Origin: Robertmurraya korlensis NBRC 107688
GTDB lineage: Bacteria > Bacillota > Bacilli > Bacillales > Cytobacillaceae
DNA length: 64,000 bases
Direction of reading: 5' to 3'
Assembly: GCF_001591645.1 (NCBI RefSeq)
Contig: NZ_BCVH01000003.1
Coordinates: 62,001-126,000, forward strand
Positions 54,079 to 63,972 of this stretch are shown here, piece after piece. The notes under the pieces are model-generated. The model did not search any database and was not told the origin of the DNA. It saw only the letters and a list, made by a program, of their open reading frames with translations. Within the stretch, counting starts at the first letter, position 1. Each line of letters begins with the position of its first letter. A program made the position numbers and the translations under genes.

Positions 54079-54506
54079 CTGCATTACCTCCTTTAGTATT
54101 CTTTTTTTTATTTGGTTAGAACTTGTCATTTCATGTTAATCTACGCTTTTTTGTATAAATATAGGGATATACAATCACAGTTGTATGTTTTCTATATGAA
54201 GTCATACGATGGTAATAAGGTTATTTCTATATATTCGTCTAATTAATTTATATGACCTTAAGTACACATTTTTAATGTTGAAAATAAACCATGTTGTTAT
54301 TTCGTTTCCGGGTACTTCAAAAGAGAAGTAGTTGGGTTCATTTTTTTATATCCTCGAAGGAAAAGGTCTTTCTACCATGTTGACTATCACACGAGTCATC
54401 TTTAATCTTCATATATTAATTTTAAATTTGTTAAAGAATATAAATGTAAATGCTATTAATGTAATATGGTAAAATATTCATATCGATAATTTAATTAAAA
54501 GGTAAT
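54079..54506. other. Intergenic region, promoters only
   Basis: AT-rich region between divergent genes. No frame or strong hairpin apart from a weak one near 54310-54345. Confidence 0.3.
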
Positions 54507-56195
54507 ATGAAAGGTAATTTCCTAATGAATACATTAGAAATCATATCCATGCCATTTACTCATACTTCAATAGACTCTTTACAGGGTAAACCTTATTCCG
54601 ATTATCCAGTCGTATATTTTTTAAACAATCACACGATGGTTTACATTGGAGAGTCAGTAGCTGTAAGAAATCGTATGAAAAATCATTTGAATAATTTGGA
54701 AAGAAAATCATTGGATCAAATGACATTGATTGTTCATGAAAAGTTCAATCGGTCAGCAACCTATAATATTGAAACGAAGCTTATTAATTATTTTCTGGCA
54801 GATGAACGCTATAAACTTCAAAATAAGAGTCAGACAGCTGATAGTGTCAGCCACAATTATTATGATAAGTCGTTTTATAATGAAAAGTTATTTAATGAAT
54901 TATGGGACCAGTTAAAGGAAAAGGACTATGTTACTCACTCAAGAGAAGTCATAGAAAATAAAGATATTTTTAAATTATCTCCGTTCAAAGAGCTTTCGGC
55001 TGAACAAATAGAGTTGAAGGAAAAGATTATTGAGGTTTGTGAAAAACATATCAAGGACGAAGAACCATTTGTTTTCCTTGTTAAAGGTGAAGCAGGTACG
55101 GGTAAGAGTGTGGTATTAAGCGCCGTCTTTAATCGGATTCAAGAGTTAGCAAAGGAGAAATCTTCCGCTCTTCATAACAGTAATAACTTTTTATTAGTCA
55201 ATCATTCGGAGATGTTAAAAACGTATCAAAAAATTGCGGGGAAAGTAAAAGCACTTAGAAAGAATAATTTTGACAAACCGACTCCTTTCATAAATAAACG
55301 AAAAAAAGCTAACGAAAAAGCTGATATTGTATTTGTAGATGAAGCGCATTTATTATTAACCAGATCAGACAGCTTTAATAATTTCAAAGAGAATAACCAT
55401 CTAGAAGAGATTATGAAACATAGCAAAATTGTCATCTTGGTATTTGATGATAAGCAAGTGTTAAAAATGAAAAGCTATTGGGATAAAAATAAGCTTCTAC
55501 GTCTTGTAGATAGTCAACATTCGGAAGAATTTATATTAAAAAATCAATTTCGCATGCGTGCTAGTAATCATATGATTCGTTGGATCGATCATTTGATCGA
55601 AAAAAAGATTACTCCTATTCCTGAAAAAGAAGAGTTTGATTTTCAAATTTTTGATTCAGCAGCTAAGATGTATAAAGAAATACGTGAGAAGAATAAGAAA
55701 TTTGGCCTAGCAAGAATGGTCTCAACATTCGATTATGTTCATAAAAAAGATGGTGAGACTTACTATATAGAAGAAGATCAATTTAAATTGCCTTGGAACA
55801 CTACTGAAGGAGATACCACCTGGGCTGAAAGAGAAGATACAATCAGGGAAGTTGGTTCTATCTATACGATTCAAGGTTTCGATTTAAATTATGTGGGTGT
55901 TATTTTAGGACCATCGGTTTCGTATGATGAGGAAAAAAATGAATTGAAGATTATTACAGAACATTATAGGGATACAGAGGCTTTCAGAGGTAAAGATGAA
56001 TTTGTTGATCCTGAATCTGTTAAGGAAAAAATCATTATAAATTCGATAAATGTGTTATTGAAGAGGGGAATAAAGGGTCTATATATATTTGCAAGTAATT
56101 CAAAGCTAAGAGCACATTTATTAAAACTTTATCAAAATCGTACGAAAAATTATGGGAATATGATGGTCGCAGAGGATAATAGTAATTATCATTAA
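54507..56195 (+). CDS. GIY-YIG / DUF2075 helicase-like protein
   Basis: A 562-aa fusion. The N-terminus is a GIY-YIG nuclease-like domain (VVYFLNNHTMVYIGES, residues 34-49, with Arg in AVRNRMKNHL). From about residue 170 is a DUF2075 SF1 helicase-like ATPase: Walker A GEAGTGKS (about 193), Walker B FVDEAHLLL (about 275), QFRMRAS and YTIQGFDLNYVGV motifs. It probably cuts and unwinds nucleic acid. It is followed 65 nt later by a MazG-like gene. Starts at 54507 and 54525 are both possible. Confidence 0.82.
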   Translation: MKGNFLMNTLEIISMPFTHTSIDSLQGKPYSDYPVVYFLNNHTMVYIGESVAVRNRMKNHLNNLERKSLDQMTLIVHEKFNRSATYNIETKLINYFLADERYKLQNKSQTADSVSHNYYDKSFYNEKLFNELWDQLKEKDYVTHSREVIENKDIFKLSPFKELSAEQIELKEKIIEVCEKHIKDEEPFVFLVKGEAGTGKSVVLSAVFNRIQELAKEKSSALHNSNNFLLVNHSEMLKTYQKIAGKVKALRKNNFDKPTPFINKRKKANEKADIVFVDEAHLLLTRSDSFNNFKENNHLEEIMKHSKIVILVFDDKQVLKMKSYWDKNKLLRLVDSQHSEEFILKNQFRMRASNHMIRWIDHLIEKKITPIPEKEEFDFQIFDSAAKMYKEIREKNKKFGLARMVSTFDYVHKKDGETYYIEEDQFKLPWNTTEGDTTWAEREDTIREVGSIYTIQGFDLNYVGVILGPSVSYDEEKNELKIITEHYRDTEAFRGKDEFVDPESVKEKIIINSINVLLKRGIKGLYIFASNSKLRAHLLKLYQNRTKNYGNMMVAEDNSNYH

Positions 56196-56260
56196 ATCGA
56201 TGCGTTTTTTTAAAAAATTTGAATATATCATATTGGGCTAGTAAGTAAGGAGCGTTGACC

Positions 56261-56827
56261 TTGGAATATTTGGACTCATTTGAAATGGAAGATAGAAAAA
56301 AATTAGATAAAATCATAGCAGAACTAAAAGATAAATATCCTAAAATTAATTGGCAAACCAAATTGCACGACAATGAAGAGATGAAAGGGAACCCAACCAT
56401 TTTTATTTCATTGATAGTCCCATCTTCCCAATATGAAGAAGCTCAACAAATTTACCAAGAATTAAAGGATGTAGGATTCGATTTTGAATCATCCATCTTT
56501 GATCCTTTAATTGAGGAGATTGTAGACTTCCGAGACGAAAGAAATTGGCAGCAATTCCATAATCCAAAGGATCTAGCTATATCCCTTTCCTTGGAAGCAA
56601 GTGAATTATTGGAAAACTTTCAATGGAAAACAAATAAAGAAGCCATAGACGACAATATTGATAATATTACCGATGAAATAGCAGATGTGGTAATCTATGC
56701 ATTATTAATATCTAATGAGCTAGAAATAAATTTAGAACAGGCCATTAAAGAAAAAATCCATAAAAACAGACAAAAGTACCCGGTTAATAAGTCTTTTGGA
56801 TCGAGTAAGAAATATACGGATTTATAA
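56261..56827 (+). CDS. MazG-like nucleotide pyrophosphohydrolase with extra N-terminus
   Basis: A 188-aa protein. Residues 90-180 are an all-alpha MazG/dCTPase domain: RDERNWQQFHNPKDLAISLS, then SLEASELLENFQWK and DEIADVVIYALL. The first 90 residues form a separate small domain, alpha/beta by appearance. It should hydrolyse (d)NTPs. The TTG at 56261 has AAGGAG 8 nt upstream. The pairing with the GIY-YIG/DUF2075 gene suggests one functional unit. Confidence 0.82.
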   Translation: MEYLDSFEMEDRKKLDKIIAELKDKYPKINWQTKLHDNEEMKGNPTIFISLIVPSSQYEEAQQIYQELKDVGFDFESSIFDPLIEEIVDFRDERNWQQFHNPKDLAISLSLEASELLENFQWKTNKEAIDDNIDNITDEIADVVIYALLISNELEINLEQAIKEKIHKNRQKYPVNKSFGSSKKYTDL

Positions 56828-56887
56828 GGTAGAAATAGTAAACGAATGCTTTGAACATTTGATAATATCTAATAAAGGGGAATAACG

Positions 56888-57277
56888 ATGAATAACACAG
56901 AAGAATTAGAAGACTCTGGGAAACACTTTTCAGATGAAAACTTATGGGATAAATTAAAGAATTTTGCAAAAAAAGCAGGTTCCTCCGTTGTATATGCAGT
57001 CTTACTATTATACTTTACTCTTCAAAAACCAGAGGTACCTGTAAAGGCAAAGACCATCATCATTGGTGCATTAGGATACTTTATTCTTCCATTAGATTTA
57101 ATTCCAGATATAACGCCAGGAGTAGGGTTTACAGATGATTTAGGCGCTCTAGGAGTTGCCTTGTTCCAAGTGGCTATATATATAGATGAAGATATTAAGA
57201 ATAAAGCAAAAGAGAAATTAAGAGAATGGTTCGGAGATAACGTTGATACCTCCGACATCGATGGGAAGATTGGTTAA
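56888..57277 (+). CDS. YkvA-family (DUF1232) membrane protein
   Basis: A 129-aa protein with a short acidic N-terminus and the DUF1232 core: KTIIIGALGYFILPLDLIPD and GFTDDLGALGVAL. Function unknown; members are widespread in bacilli and plants. AAAGGGGAAT precedes the ATG. It follows the MazG-like gene by 60 nt and ends at a terminator, but may simply mark the edge of the island. Confidence 0.88.
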   Translation: MNNTEELEDSGKHFSDENLWDKLKNFAKKAGSSVVYAVLLLYFTLQKPEVPVKAKTIIIGALGYFILPLDLIPDITPGVGFTDDLGALGVALFQVAIYIDEDIKNKAKEKLREWFGDNVDTSDIDGKIG

Positions 57278-57285
57278 TCAGGGAT

Positions 57286-57318
57286 GGACACTAGGGGGGG
57301 ATACTCCCTAGTTTTTTT
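57286..57318 (+). terminator. Rho-independent terminator
   Basis: ACTAGGG and CCCTAGT pair around a G-rich loop, followed by seven T. Confidence 0.8.
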
Positions 57319-57514
57319 ATTTTTTTCTTATATATCTAACTGCTGTAAGTTTTAAAAGAGTTTCAATCTTGAAGATAATAACTTTTTTTCGAGTGACCTT
57401 GTTTTAAGTCTATTATAAAAGAACATCCCCTAACTTTATATAACCCTTAGAAAATCAAGTTATTTTTGATTTCCTCCCTTCTAATTTAGTCAATTAAGTG
57501 AACTATGTCTTAAA

Positions 57515-57530
57515 AGTGAGCTATATCACA
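57515..57530. promoter_or_regulatory. Fnr-like box upstream of hcp
   Basis: AGTGA-GCTATA-TCACA matches the Fnr/Crp consensus TGTGA-N6-TCACA at nine of ten positions. It lies 90 nt before hcp, in keeping with induction at low oxygen. Confidence 0.65.
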
Positions 57531-57619
57531 CCTACTTTTACCGATAGTTGGTAAAGTGAATTCATTATTGAATGAAAAATGTAAGGTCACCTAATGATTA
57601 AAGGGTAGGGGGAAGAAAA

Positions 57620-59278
57620 ATGAGTATGTTTTGTTATCAATGTCAAGAAACAGCAAATGGAACAGGTTGTACGATTGCCGGGATTTGTGGGAAAAAAGAT
57701 GATTTAGCGAATATGCAAGATTTATTGGTTTATGTGGTAAAGGGTCTGGGGATTGTTCATACTGAAGCTAGAGAACTAGGGTTGAAGAATAGTAAAGTAG
57801 ATGAGTTTATTGTAAATGGTCTTTTTATGACGATTACAAATGCCAACTGGGATAAGAATGATTTTTATAATAAGGTTCGAGAAGGTCTGAACATTCGTGA
57901 AGAGATCAAGTCGTCGATTGAAAAGGCTGGCTCAAAATTAGCTAATACAAGCGATTTTGTTACCTGGTATGGTGAGACTAGTCTTGAATTTGAAAACAAA
58001 GCTGCTTCACAAGAGGTAAGCATTCTTGCAACAACAGATGAAGATATCCGCTCGTTAAGGGAATTAATTACATATGGTCTAAAAGGATTGGCTGCCTACC
58101 TTCAGCATGCCGCACATTTAGGCTATAAAAAAGACTCTCTTTATGCTTTTATGCAAAAGACATTGTCGCAGATAACAGATGATACATTAACATTGGACGA
58201 ATTGATTGCCCTTTCTATGGAAGTTGGAAAGTATGGGGTTCATGGGATGGAATTATTAGATACTGCAAATACATCCACTTATGGACATCCAGAGGTAACA
58301 AAAGTAAACATCGGTGTGGGTAAAAACCCAGGAATTTTAATAAGCGGACATGACCTGAAAGATATTGAACAATTATTAAAGCAAACTGAGGGCACTGGTG
58401 TGGATGTGTATACACATAGTGAAATGCTCGTTGCCAATTATTACCCAGCATTTAAGAAATATGATCACTTTGTAGGTAACTACGGAAATGCTTGGTGGGA
58501 ACAAACACGAGAATTTGAAAGCTTTAACGGTCCGATTCTCATGACAACAAACTGTATTGTCCCACCAAAAGCTTCGTACAAAGATAGAATGTATACGACT
58601 GGGGCAACAGGAGTAGAAGGTGTGACTTATATCGCGGAGAAAGAGGATGGAACAAAAGACTTCTCAGTGATGATTGAGCATGCAAAACAATGTGAATCTC
58701 CGATTGAAATTGAGACGGGTGAAATTATTGGAGGATTTGCCCATAATCAAGTCGCTCAAGTGGCTGATCAAGTAGTCGACGCTGTGAAGAATGGAGATAT
58801 TAAACGATTCTTTGTTATGGCTGGCTGTGATGGACGCCATAAAAGTAGAACGTATTATAAAGAGTTTGCTGAAGAGCTTTCTAACGATACCATCATACTA
58901 ACAGCTGGTTGTGCGAAATATAGATACAATAAGCTTGATTTGGGTGATATTAATGGGATTCCAAGAGTACTTGATGCTGGTCAATGTAATGATTCATATT
59001 CACTTGTCTTGACCGCATTAAAACTAAAGGATGCCTTTGGCTTGGAAAGTATTAATGACCTTCCATTGTCTTATAATATCGCATGGTATGAGCAAAAGGC
59101 AGTCATTGTATTCCTATCACTTCTCCATCTAGGTGTGAAGAACATTCATGTTGGTCCTACATTACCAGCTTTCCTTTCACCGAATGTAACAAACTTCTTG
59201 GTAGAAAACTTTGGTGTAGGAAGCATTACGAATACAACGGATGATATTGACATGTTTATGAAGGCTGTAGCAAACTAA
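57620..59278 (+). CDS. hcp: Hybrid cluster protein (hydroxylamine reductase)
   Basis: A 552-aa cytosolic iron-sulfur enzyme. The N-terminal Cys set is C5-x2-C8-x8-C17-x5-C23, as in class I hybrid cluster proteins, and binds a cubane cluster. Later motifs ([31 protein letters not shown]) form the hybrid cluster site. It reduces nitric oxide or hydroxylamine under anaerobic or nitrosative stress. AGGGTAGGGGGAAG precedes the ATG. Regulation by Fnr is inferred from the box upstream. Confidence 0.95.
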   Translation: MSMFCYQCQETANGTGCTIAGICGKKDDLANMQDLLVYVVKGLGIVHTEARELGLKNSKVDEFIVNGLFMTITNANWDKNDFYNKVREGLNIREEIKSSIEKAGSKLANTSDFVTWYGETSLEFENKAASQEVSILATTDEDIRSLRELITYGLKGLAAYLQHAAHLGYKKDSLYAFMQKTLSQITDDTLTLDELIALSMEVGKYGVHGMELLDTANTSTYGHPEVTKVNIGVGKNPGILISGHDLKDIEQLLKQTEGTGVDVYTHSEMLVANYYPAFKKYDHFVGNYGNAWWEQTREFESFNGPILMTTNCIVPPKASYKDRMYTTGATGVEGVTYIAEKEDGTKDFSVMIEHAKQCESPIEIETGEIIGGFAHNQVAQVADQVVDAVKNGDIKRFFVMAGCDGRHKSRTYYKEFAEELSNDTIILTAGCAKYRYNKLDLGDINGIPRVLDAGQCNDSYSLVLTALKLKDAFGLESINDLPLSYNIAWYEQKAVIVFLSLLHLGVKNIHVGPTLPAFLSPNVTNFLVENFGVGSITNTTDDIDMFMKAVAN

Positions 59279-59295
59279 TTTACAGTTGTTTCAAG

Positions 59296-59346
59296 AGGGT
59301 GACTCAAATGATCGTTTTTTAACGACCTTTTGAGTCATCTTCTTTT
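59296..59346 (+). terminator. Rho-independent terminator
   Basis: GTGACTCAAATGATCGTT pairs with AACGACCTTTTGAGTCAT with few mismatches, followed by T-rich sequence. Confidence 0.85.
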
Positions 59347-59842
59347 ATTATCTAGACCATTCATAGTAACTGGGCACTTTCTGTTTTTCAGTAATAAGAA
59401 GAGTGCTAGTTTATCTGGTACAACACCTAGATGGTAGTATAAGCCAAGTTCATCCACTATAGATAATGACTTTACTATTTAATAAGAAATTGTAAATTTG
59501 TAACAAAAAGTTTACATCTGTTCCTCCCGAAAACCTCCTTAAAACCACCAATTCTAGAAAATAACATCACTATAATCTGATAGAGAAAGCAAAAATTGAC
59601 TGATTCCCTATACAAGAAATTTACAAAATATTAGTCGTGCCTCTAATGTCGCTTAATATCGATCTATTACACTTACAATTATAGTGTCGAAGAGGGGGCT
59701 GGTTATACAATCTGAGTATTCGGACGAGCAGTAGTTAAGTATTCTATTGTTCTAAAAGGCTGCGTTCATAAAGAGACTTGCAAAAATTACATACGAATCA
59801 TCAAATCAACATTTCCAATCAAAATTAAGGAGGAGAGGAAAC
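59347..59842. other. Long upstream region of the ABC importer
   Basis: About 500 nt with no convincing gene. TGTAAA and TTTACA are found as a loose dyad at 59490-59515. No clear Fur, Pho or PhnR site could be read. Confidence 0.3.
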
Positions 59843-60862
59843 ATGAATAAAGTAAAAGGTGGATTACTACTAGGTCTTGTATCATTTGCGCTTGCTGGCT
59901 GCGGTAGTGAGGAAAGTAGTACCAATAGTGGAAGTGCAACTGAAATTGAAGGGGATTTATCTTTTTACACGTCACAACCTGATGAGGATGCTCAGAAATT
60001 AGTTGATGCATTCACAGAGAAATATCCGGATGTAAAGGTACAAACATATCGATCAGGGACAGAAGAGGTCATTAGCAAAATTAAAGCGGAGCAGAAAGCG
60101 GGAGACGTTCAAGCAGATGTATTACTAGTAGCGGATTCTGTCACGTTTGAGGATTTGAAGGAAGAAGATTTATTACTTGAATATAAATCCGAGGAGCTTA
60201 GTGAAATTCCTTCTAAACTAGTGGATCCTGATGGCATGTATGCTGGTACAAAGGTGATGGCTACAGCCTTAGTAGCAAACACAGCAAATGTAAAGGAAAT
60301 GCCAGACTCATGGGATGTACTGACAGATGAGAGTTCTAAAGGGGAAGCTATCATGCCAAGTCCCTTTTATTCAGGTGCTGCTGCTTATAATTTAGGTGTA
60401 TTTATACGAAATGACGCATTCGGCTGGGATTATTTTAAGAGTTTAAAAGAAAATGAAATGACGGTAACAAAAGGGAATGGAGCGGTTCTTCAAGCGGTTG
60501 CCAATGGGGAAAAATCATATGGAATGGTTGTTGACTTTATTGTGGCACGAGCTAAAGCGGAAGGATCTCCCGTTGAACTGATCTACCCAAAAGAAGGGGT
60601 ACCAGTGATTACTGAGCCAATCGGGATTATGAAGGATGCTGAAAACGAAGCAGCAGCAAAGGCGTTTGTTGATTTTGTTTTATCAGAAGAAGGGCAAGAG
60701 TTGGCAGCGGAAATTGGCTATACACCTATCCGCAAAGGTGTGGAAGCTCCAGAAGGTTTACAAACGATTGACGAAATGAAAGTGATGGATGCGGACATTA
60801 GTGAATTATATCAAGCAAGAGAAGATGATAAAAAGGAATTTGAAACCATTTTTGGACAATAA
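59843..60862 (+). CDS. Iron(III)/2-aminoethylphosphonate-type substrate-binding lipoprotein
   Basis: A 339-aa lipoprotein with lipobox LAGC followed by a Ser-rich linker and a type II periplasmic binding fold (FYTSQPDEDAQKLVDAF, ADVLLVAD). Such proteins bind ferric ions, 2-aminoethylphosphonate, thiamine or similar small anions. The two-domain permease and PotA/FbpC-like ATPase follow. The ligand is undetermined. AGGAGGAGAGG precedes the ATG. Confidence 0.85.
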   Translation: MNKVKGGLLLGLVSFALAGCGSEESSTNSGSATEIEGDLSFYTSQPDEDAQKLVDAFTEKYPDVKVQTYRSGTEEVISKIKAEQKAGDVQADVLLVADSVTFEDLKEEDLLLEYKSEELSEIPSKLVDPDGMYAGTKVMATALVANTANVKEMPDSWDVLTDESSKGEAIMPSPFYSGAAAYNLGVFIRNDAFGWDYFKSLKENEMTVTKGNGAVLQAVANGEKSYGMVVDFIVARAKAEGSPVELIYPKEGVPVITEPIGIMKDAENEAAAKAFVDFVLSEEGQELAAEIGYTPIRKGVEAPEGLQTIDEMKVMDADISELYQAREDDKKEFETIFGQ

Positions 60863-60873
60863 GAGCTTCCTAT

Positions 60874-60921
60874 TTAAAAGGCTACTCAAATTCTTACGTT
60901 GAGCTAGCCTTTTTTCATAAG
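60874..60921 (+). terminator. Attenuator-like terminator inside the operon
   Basis: AAAAGGCTACTCAA and TTGAGCTAGCCTTTTT form a stem with T-run between the binding-protein and permease genes. Partial read-through would give more binding protein than membrane subunits. Confidence 0.8.
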
Positions 60922-60951
60922 GTCATCATCATCTAAGGAGAGAAATACTGA

Positions 60952-62667
60952 ATGCTGCAAAATGTGGTCAGTCGAGTTCAAAACCAACATAAATGGTGGT
61001 TTTTCATTGGTGTATTATTTGTAGTGATTTTTTTTGTGGTACCTATATGTAGACTCGTTTTTCTAAGCTTTTCTTCAGAAGGAGGCTTCACACTAGGAAA
61101 TTATAATTCCGTTCTTCAGGATCGTTCTACATGGAAAACGATTGAACATACGTTATATGTGGTTGGTGGTTCGTCTATTATCGCGATTATCTTAGGAGTT
61201 ATCATGGCTTGGGTTGTGGCGTACACCAATATTAGGTACAAACAACTGCTCCAAACTTTCATCTTTTTGCCCTTTATTATTCCATCCTACATCACGACAT
61301 TAGCATGGACTCAGTTCATGAGCAAGGATGGATTTTTCGCTCATCTAGTAAGCATGCTTCTGGGATCCATTGAGCCCTTGAACATGTATAGTTTACAAGG
61401 AATCATCCTGGTCATGGGATTATCCCATTATCCACTTGTCTACTTATTAACGGTGAGTGTCCTTCGAAAAATCCCCCGTGATCTTGAGTATGCGGCAAGG
61501 GTTTCAGGATCAAGCAAGTGGCAGTCTTTCAAAAAAATCACGCTTCCACTTGCGTTACCAGGAATTGCAAGTGGTGGGTTTCTGGCCTTTATTTCAAGCC
61601 TTGATAATTTTGGCATTCCTGCGTTTCTTGGGATCCCAGGGAATATCCGAGTGCTCAGTACCTATATCTATGAGCAAATCGTAGGGCTAGGACCGAATTC
61701 CTTTGAAAGGGCGGCCACTTTATCGGTGATTTTAGGGGTCATTGCACTATCAGGTACTGCTATTCAGTGGTTGCTATTAAAGAAGTCTAAACATATGGAA
61801 ACAGCGGTTGAGGATAAAGAACCAAGATTTCTCTTTTCGAAAAGAACCCGTCTTACCATTGAACTGCTTTTATGGAGCTTTTTACTAGTAACCACCCTGG
61901 TTCCACTACTGTCCATGCTATCAGCCTCGCTGATTAAAGCGTATGGGTTGCCGTTTGCACCTGAAAATATAAGCTTAAAAAACTATCAATTTGTGTTGCT
62001 TGAAAATCAAAAGGCAATCACCTCTTTAAAAAATAGTGCGAATTTGGCAATGGTCACCACGGTTATTTGTTTAGTGATAGGGACTGCCATTGCTTATGTT
62101 CGAACAAAAATGCCTTCTTTGATGACAAAAGGCTTAGAGATGATTATTGGAATTCCTTATGCATTACCAGGCACAGTTTTAGCATTAGCGATGATATTTG
62201 CTTGGATCGAACCCATTCCAGGCTGGAATCCTGGAATATACGGGACCATTACGATTCTATTCATTGCTTATGTGACACGTTTTTTAATTTTACAGGTCAG
62301 GGGAAGCATTACAGCATTTATGCAGGTTGACCCTTCGATGGAGGAAGCTGCTCGAGTGAGTGGTTCTAACGGATTTTATAAGTGGAAGCAAATTTTGATG
62401 CCATTGATTTTGCCTGGAGTCATTAGTGGTGCGTTACTCGTCTTTTTAACTGCATTAACGGAACTAACGGTTTCCTCTCTTCTATGGTCTAGTGGAACGG
62501 AGACAATTGGGCTTGTGATTTTTAATTTTGAACAAGCTGGGTATTCAACGTATTCAACGGCATTCTCAAGTATTGTTGTTTTATTGATTTTATTAGCCTT
62601 TACTTTGGTAGCTATTTTACAAAAATTATGGGATAGGAGGGTACTGCGTCATGAGCACTCAGATTAA
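60952..62667 (+). CDS. Fused-repeat ABC transporter permease
   Basis: A 571-aa permease with two BPD_transp_1 halves, about twelve helices. Each half has an EAA loop (AARVSGSSKWQSFKKITLP and AARVSGSNGFYKWKQILMP). This fused layout is found in iron(III) (SfuB/FbpB) and 2-aminoethylphosphonate importers. The stop overlaps the ATPase gene by 17 nt. Confidence 0.9.
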   Translation: MLQNVVSRVQNQHKWWFFIGVLFVVIFFVVPICRLVFLSFSSEGGFTLGNYNSVLQDRSTWKTIEHTLYVVGGSSIIAIILGVIMAWVVAYTNIRYKQLLQTFIFLPFIIPSYITTLAWTQFMSKDGFFAHLVSMLLGSIEPLNMYSLQGIILVMGLSHYPLVYLLTVSVLRKIPRDLEYAARVSGSSKWQSFKKITLPLALPGIASGGFLAFISSLDNFGIPAFLGIPGNIRVLSTYIYEQIVGLGPNSFERAATLSVILGVIALSGTAIQWLLLKKSKHMETAVEDKEPRFLFSKRTRLTIELLLWSFLLVTTLVPLLSMLSASLIKAYGLPFAPENISLKNYQFVLLENQKAITSLKNSANLAMVTTVICLVIGTAIAYVRTKMPSLMTKGLEMIIGIPYALPGTVLALAMIFAWIEPIPGWNPGIYGTITILFIAYVTRFLILQVRGSITAFMQVDPSMEEAARVSGSNGFYKWKQILMPLILPGVISGALLVFLTALTELTVSSLLWSSGTETIGLVIFNFEQAGYSTYSTAFSSIVVLLILLAFTLVAILQKLWDRRVLRHEHSD

Positions 62668-63733
62668 AAATGTAGAAAAACGCTTTGGTTCCTTTCAAGC
62701 ATTGCAGCAAATCAACTTGGAAATAAAAGAGGGTGAATTTGTTGCGATTCTTGGTCCATCAGGCTGTGGGAAAACAACGTTACTTCGAATATTAGCTGGT
62801 TTTGATTCACCATCGTCAGGAGAAGTGTTGGTGAATAACAAACTAGTCGCAAATGAAACCTCCTTCTTACCACCTGAAAAGCGTAATATCGGAATGGTGT
62901 TTCAATCCTTTGCTTTGTGGCCGCATATGAATGTAAGGGATCATATTCGCTTTCCTTTAAAACATCATCAATTTTTAAATGAAGACCATAAATCCAGCAT
63001 TCATCAAAGAGTGGACGAAGTGTTAAAAATGGTAGATATGGATCATCTAGGTGAAAGAATGCCAAGTGAACTATCAGGAGGGCAAAAACAACGAGTGGCC
63101 TTAGCACGTGCGATCGCTCCCAAACCAGGCTTATTGTTAATGGACGAACCCCTTAGTAGCTTGGATGCTGAATTGCGAATGGGAATGCGTAAGGAGATTC
63201 AGCAACTACACCATGTGACAAAGGCTTCGATTGTGTATGTGACACATGACCAAACGGAAGCACTGGCGATGGCAGATACAATCGTGGTCATGAATAAGGG
63301 GAAGATTGAACAGGTAGGGACTCCCAAGGAAATTTATAGCTCACCAACCACACCATTTGTTGCCTCCTTTGTTGGGAAAGCGAACGTAATAAAAGGAAAA
63401 TGGGAAGGGACAACCTTTTCTCCTTTTGATCAGCATTCTATTAAATGGGATGGAACGGCGGTCACAGAAGAATTAAGGGAGAAAAACCTATTTCCCGCTC
63501 GTCCGGAGCAACTAGAAATTTCATATCATGCTGATGGTGTAAAAGGAATAATCACGAATGTCCAATATCAAGGAAAAGAGATTCACTACACGGTTATGGT
63601 GGAAGGGGAGCAGTGGGTGGTCCATCAGGATGTTTTCACAAAGTTCTCCATCGGTGATGAGGTATATGTTCATTTAAAGGAATGGCATGATAGAAGGAAT
63701 ATCGGGGAGAAAAACCAACTTCTATTTGTATAA
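62651..63733 (+). CDS. ABC importer ATPase (PotA/FbpC-like)
   Basis: A 360-aa ATPase with Walker A GPSGCGKT, signature LSGGQKQR, Walker B LLLMDEPLSSLD, and a C-terminal TOBE-type regulatory domain (FPARPEQLEI, YQGKEIHYTVMV). It energises the fused permease. GGAGGG lies about 9 nt before the ATG at 62651. Confidence 0.92.
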   Translation: MSTQIKNVEKRFGSFQALQQINLEIKEGEFVAILGPSGCGKTTLLRILAGFDSPSSGEVLVNNKLVANETSFLPPEKRNIGMVFQSFALWPHMNVRDHIRFPLKHHQFLNEDHKSSIHQRVDEVLKMVDMDHLGERMPSELSGGQKQRVALARAIAPKPGLLLMDEPLSSLDAELRMGMRKEIQQLHHVTKASIVYVTHDQTEALAMADTIVVMNKGKIEQVGTPKEIYSSPTTPFVASFVGKANVIKGKWEGTTFSPFDQHSIKWDGTAVTEELREKNLFPARPEQLEISYHADGVKGIITNVQYQGKEIHYTVMVEGEQWVVHQDVFTKFSIGDEVYVHLKEWHDRRNIGEKNQLLFV

Positions 63734-63765
63734 CCGTCCCTATGTTTTCCTAGAAAGTGATAAAA

Positions 63766-63812
63766 GCAAAAGCGGGATAACCTGAATGATCGATGGTTTT
63801 CCCGCTTTATAT
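63766..63812. terminator. Terminator between convergent genes
   Basis: AAAGCGGGA and TCCCGCTTT are the core of an imperfect stem with a long loop, followed by ATATTTTTTTATTT. Confidence 0.8.
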
Positions 63813-63825
63813 TTTTTTATTTGAG

Positions 63826-63972
63826 TTACATATAATCATAAACAGAATCATCAAAATAGAGCCAGTGATAATATTCAATCTGGGAATCTGCCATCTTGGA
63901 AATGGATTTCTCACTGAATTTTTGTTGATCAATTAATTTCTGCGCTTTGGCATTTCTTTCTACTTGGCTCAT
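63826..63972 (-). CDS. Small hypothetical protein, 48 aa
   Basis: An ATG at 63970-63972 behind GGGAGG (6-7 nt spacing) opens a 48-aa frame: MSQVERNAKAQKLIDQQKF at the start and a Tyr-rich end (EYYHWLYFDDSVYDYM). The pattern (basic start, Met-Ala-Asp-x-x-Ile-Glu, aromatic tail) recalls the short BH0509-type proteins of bacilli, but this is weak. The strong binding site and clean frame support a real gene. Confidence 0.65.
   Translation of the reverse strand: MSQVERNAKAQKLIDQQKFSEKSISKMADSQIEYYHWLYFDDSVYDYM

Noticed and set aside
59460-59530. Fur or Pho box upstream of the ABC importer
   Set aside because: Only loose AT-rich matches (TGTAAA...TTTACA, GATAATGAC) are present, with spacing that fits neither consensus.
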